From positions 1 to 11,612 of the forward strand of contig NZ_JHAC01000057.1 of NCBI RefSeq assembly GCF_000599865.1: a DNA stretch of 11,612 nt, given 5' to 3'. This document shows positions 10,188 through 11,612 of the stretch, one piece after another; position 1 is the first letter of the stretch; each line of letters begins with the position of its first letter. Below the pieces are notes generated by a model that searched no databases, was not told where the DNA came from, and saw only the letters and a list, made by a program, of their open reading frames with translations. The position numbers and the translations under genes are program-made. This stretch comes from Deinococcus phoenicis. Its GTDB lineage: Bacteria > Deinococcota > Deinococci > Deinococcales > Deinococcaceae.

Positions 10188-11068
10188 ACGTACCTCAGCT
10201 CATAGCGCACGTGGGCGGGCAGGTGCCGGGCCACCAGCCGCTCCACGTCCCCCCGGGTGGTGCCGCTGGTGGCCTCGTCGGGTTCGGGCAGGGTGACGGT
10301 CACGCTGTAGGGGCCGCCGGCGTTCTCCGTGATCTGGGGCGTGACCCCGCAGCCGATCTCCAGCGCGCGCATCAGGCCGTAGCGGGTGCCGCGCCAGCGC
10401 AGCAGGTGCATCGCCTCGCGCAGCCACTGGCGCTTGCGGGCCTCGGGCCAGTGGGGATCGACCTCCAGGCCCAGCCAGGCGGCGAACCAGCCCAGCAGCC
10501 GCTCGGGCGCGGTCGCGGGCGAGAAGTACATGTCGAGGTGGTCCTGGCGGTGTTGCAGCGGCTCCCAGATGCTCTGGAAAATCAGCAGGTAGCGCGCCAG
10601 GAACTCCGACTCGCTGAACATGGCGGGCAGGTAGTCGAGGTAGACGCTGGCCGACCCCTCGGCCAGCGGGGCGGGCAGGCCGGGGCGCGGCGGGGCCAGC
10701 GGCGACAGCGTGAAGTCCGGCGCGGCGGGCAGGGCGTCCACCTCTGCGGGGGGTGTGGGGGCCTCGGGGGCGGGCAGGTAGGCCAGCACGTAAGGCCCCA
10801 TCTGCACGACCACGCCCTCTTCCAACACCTGCGGCTGGTGGGGCACGAGGCGGTGCCCGGCCAGGAACGTCTCGCCGTTGCCCAGGTCGGTGATCACCCA
10901 GCGGCCCTCCAGCTGCCGCACTTCGGCGTGCCGGATGGCGATCGAGGAATGCGGCAGCGCGAGGCCGTTGTCCGGCGTGCGCCCGATGGACAGCAGGCTC
11001 ATGTCCAGGCTGAGCATCTTGACGGTGTCGCCCTGGAGCTGCACGAAAAGCTGGTGGCCCACGCCCAT
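10184..11068 (-). CDS. FHA domain fused to a phage tail / baseplate protein (P2 gpI-like)
   Basis: 294 residues in two parts. Residues about 8-98 form an FHA fold: LLSIGRTPDN with Arg30, then RHAEV, then WVITDLGNGETFLAG. A Pro-rich linker (about 99-140) follows. Residues about 141-294 match the phage tail protein I-type domain of CIS baseplates: YLDYLPAMF, then FLARYLLIFQSIWEPL, FSPATAPERLLGWFAAWLGL, LLRWRGTRYGLMRAL and a last PAHVRYELRYV. The role would be a baseplate wedge component that connects to the outside of the J-type protein. Against canonical FHA domains the pThr-contact Ser is Ala44 and the NGT turn is altered, so phosphopeptide binding may be weak or lost. The ATG lies 3 nt after the baseplate gene's stop with GGAG (11075-11078) upstream. 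The gene overlaps the kinase start by 4 bp, so the three genes are translationally linked. Confidence 0.88.
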   Translation of the reverse strand: MGVGHQLFVQLQGDTVKMLSLDMSLLSIGRTPDNGLALPHSSIAIRHAEVRQLEGRWVITDLGNGETFLAGHRLVPHQPQVLEEGVVVQMGPYVLAYLPAPEAPTPPAEVDALPAAPDFTLSPLAPPRPGLPAPLAEGSASVYLDYLPAMFSESEFLARYLLIFQSIWEPLQHRQDHLDMYFSPATAPERLLGWFAAWLGLEVDPHWPEARKRQWLREAMHLLRWRGTRYGLMRALEIGCGVTPQITENAGGPYSVTVTLPEPDEATSGTTRGDVERLVARHLPAHVRYELRYV

Positions 11069-11071
11069 CCC

Positions 11072-11611
11072 CTACTCCACCCGCACCGTGTGGAGGTCGG
11101 AGACGACCACACCCTGCGGCGGCAGGAGCAGCTGGGTGCTGACCGGCTGGCGCAGGTCCTGCTGGCCCGGTTCGGTCAGGAAGACCTGCACGTCCTCGAC
11201 GAAGTCGCCGCCGGGCACGGTGCGCAGCAGGCTATACAGTTCCGAGAGGTGCAGCGTGCGCCCGAACGGCCAGCCCGTTCCCGCGCTGCCGCCGGTGTGG
11301 GGATTGAGGTAGCGGTACAGCAGGGCCTCGGCAGCGCGCCGCACGTCGGCCTTGAGGCCGCGCGAGCTGCCCGGCGGCACCCGGATCAGGGCACTCACGC
11401 TGACCCAGAACAGCTGCGGGGCACGCACCTCCAGCGTCGTGCCGACCAGCCGCCGCTCGTCAAGGTGCGCCTGCACGCTGGCGCGCAGCTCGGCCGAGAG
11501 CGTGAGCTGGTCCGGCGCGATGCGGCCCGGCGGCACGGCGATCAGCGGCAGGATCACCATGCTGACCTGCCCCGGCTGCACGTCCAGCGCGCGAATCTGG
11601 CCGGGATAGGC
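11072..11611 (-). CDS. Baseplate J-family protein of a contractile injection system (Afp11-like), C-terminal 179 residues only
   Basis: The frame is open from the right edge, so this is only the end of a larger gene; family members are usually several hundred residues or more. The visible part starts with a PGQIRALDVQPGQVSMVILP segment typical of the J-protein beta domain after the conserved core. It continues through ASVQAHLDERRLVGTTLEV, then VSVSALIRVPPGSS, a helical RRAAEALLYRYLNPHTGG and WPFGRTLHLSELYSLLRTVPGG, and ends with LLLPPQGVVVSDLHTVRV. This sequence of features matches putative baseplate assembly proteins of eCIS clusters. In the particle it would form the wedge ring around the spike. 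The GTG at 11581 is internal and not the start. It is followed after 3 nt by the FHA-tail fusion gene. Confidence 0.85.
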   Translation of the reverse strand, partial: AYPGQIRALDVQPGQVSMVILPLIAVPPGRIAPDQLTLSAELRASVQAHLDERRLVGTTLEVRAPQLFWVSVSALIRVPPGSSRGLKADVRRAAEALLYRYLNPHTGGSAGTGWPFGRTLHLSELYSLLRTVPGGDFVEDVQVFLTEPGQQDLRQPVSTQLLLPPQGVVVSDLHTVRVE

Positions 11612-11612
11612 G

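Overview
The window is a GC-rich (roughly 70 %) bacterial segment in which every gene I can support lies on the minus strand, so transcription runs from high to low coordinates. Three things fit a Deinococcus-type bacterium. Two genes lack a Shine-Dalgarno and instead carry an identical -10 hexamer (TAGACT) exactly 6 nt before the ATG, the leaderless layout common in Deinococcus-Thermus. The coding third positions are strongly G/C. The gene content also fits: a class A PBP, a Cax exchanger and a phage-tail-like injection cluster. The genus is an inference.

Region 1 (11612 to 3414) is the distal part of a contractile injection system (eCIS / phage-tail-like) operon. In transcription order it holds: the C-terminal part of a baseplate J-family protein; an FHA domain fused to a P2 gpI-like tail/baseplate protein; a 1473-residue membrane-spanning Ser/Thr-kinase-like protein with its own FHA domain and an external array of Ig-like repeats; a CIS tube-adaptor (Afp7/Pvc7-type) protein without LysM; and a VgrG/gpD-gp5 spike protein. 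Junctions are 3-nt gaps or a 4-bp overlap, except for about 100 nt between the kinase gene and the tube-adaptor gene. Sheath, tube, ATPase, gp25 and PAAR genes are not in the window and would be expected beyond 11612.

Region 2 (3343 to 2074) is a single-gene unit: a Ca2+/H+ antiporter (Cax family) with a leaderless promoter and a strong hairpin terminator.

Region 3 (1966 to 1) is a two-gene unit: a 94-residue single-pass membrane protein with a Pro/Arg-rich tail, then a class A penicillin-binding protein (glycosyltransferase GT51 plus transpeptidase) that starts at TTG and runs off the left edge.

The most interesting part is the signalling module built into the injection-system operon. A structural tail protein carries an FHA domain whose phosphothreonine-binding residues are partly lost. 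The next gene encodes a transmembrane kinase-like protein with a canonical FHA, but its kinase fold has Arg in place of the VAIK lysine and Leu in place of the alpha-C glutamate. This resembles, by analogy only, the PpkA/Fha control of type VI secretion. It suggests a membrane-anchored, signal-gated or membrane-docked injection particle. No tRNA, rRNA, CRISPR or insertion sequence was seen, and no gap between genes exceeds about 210 nt.
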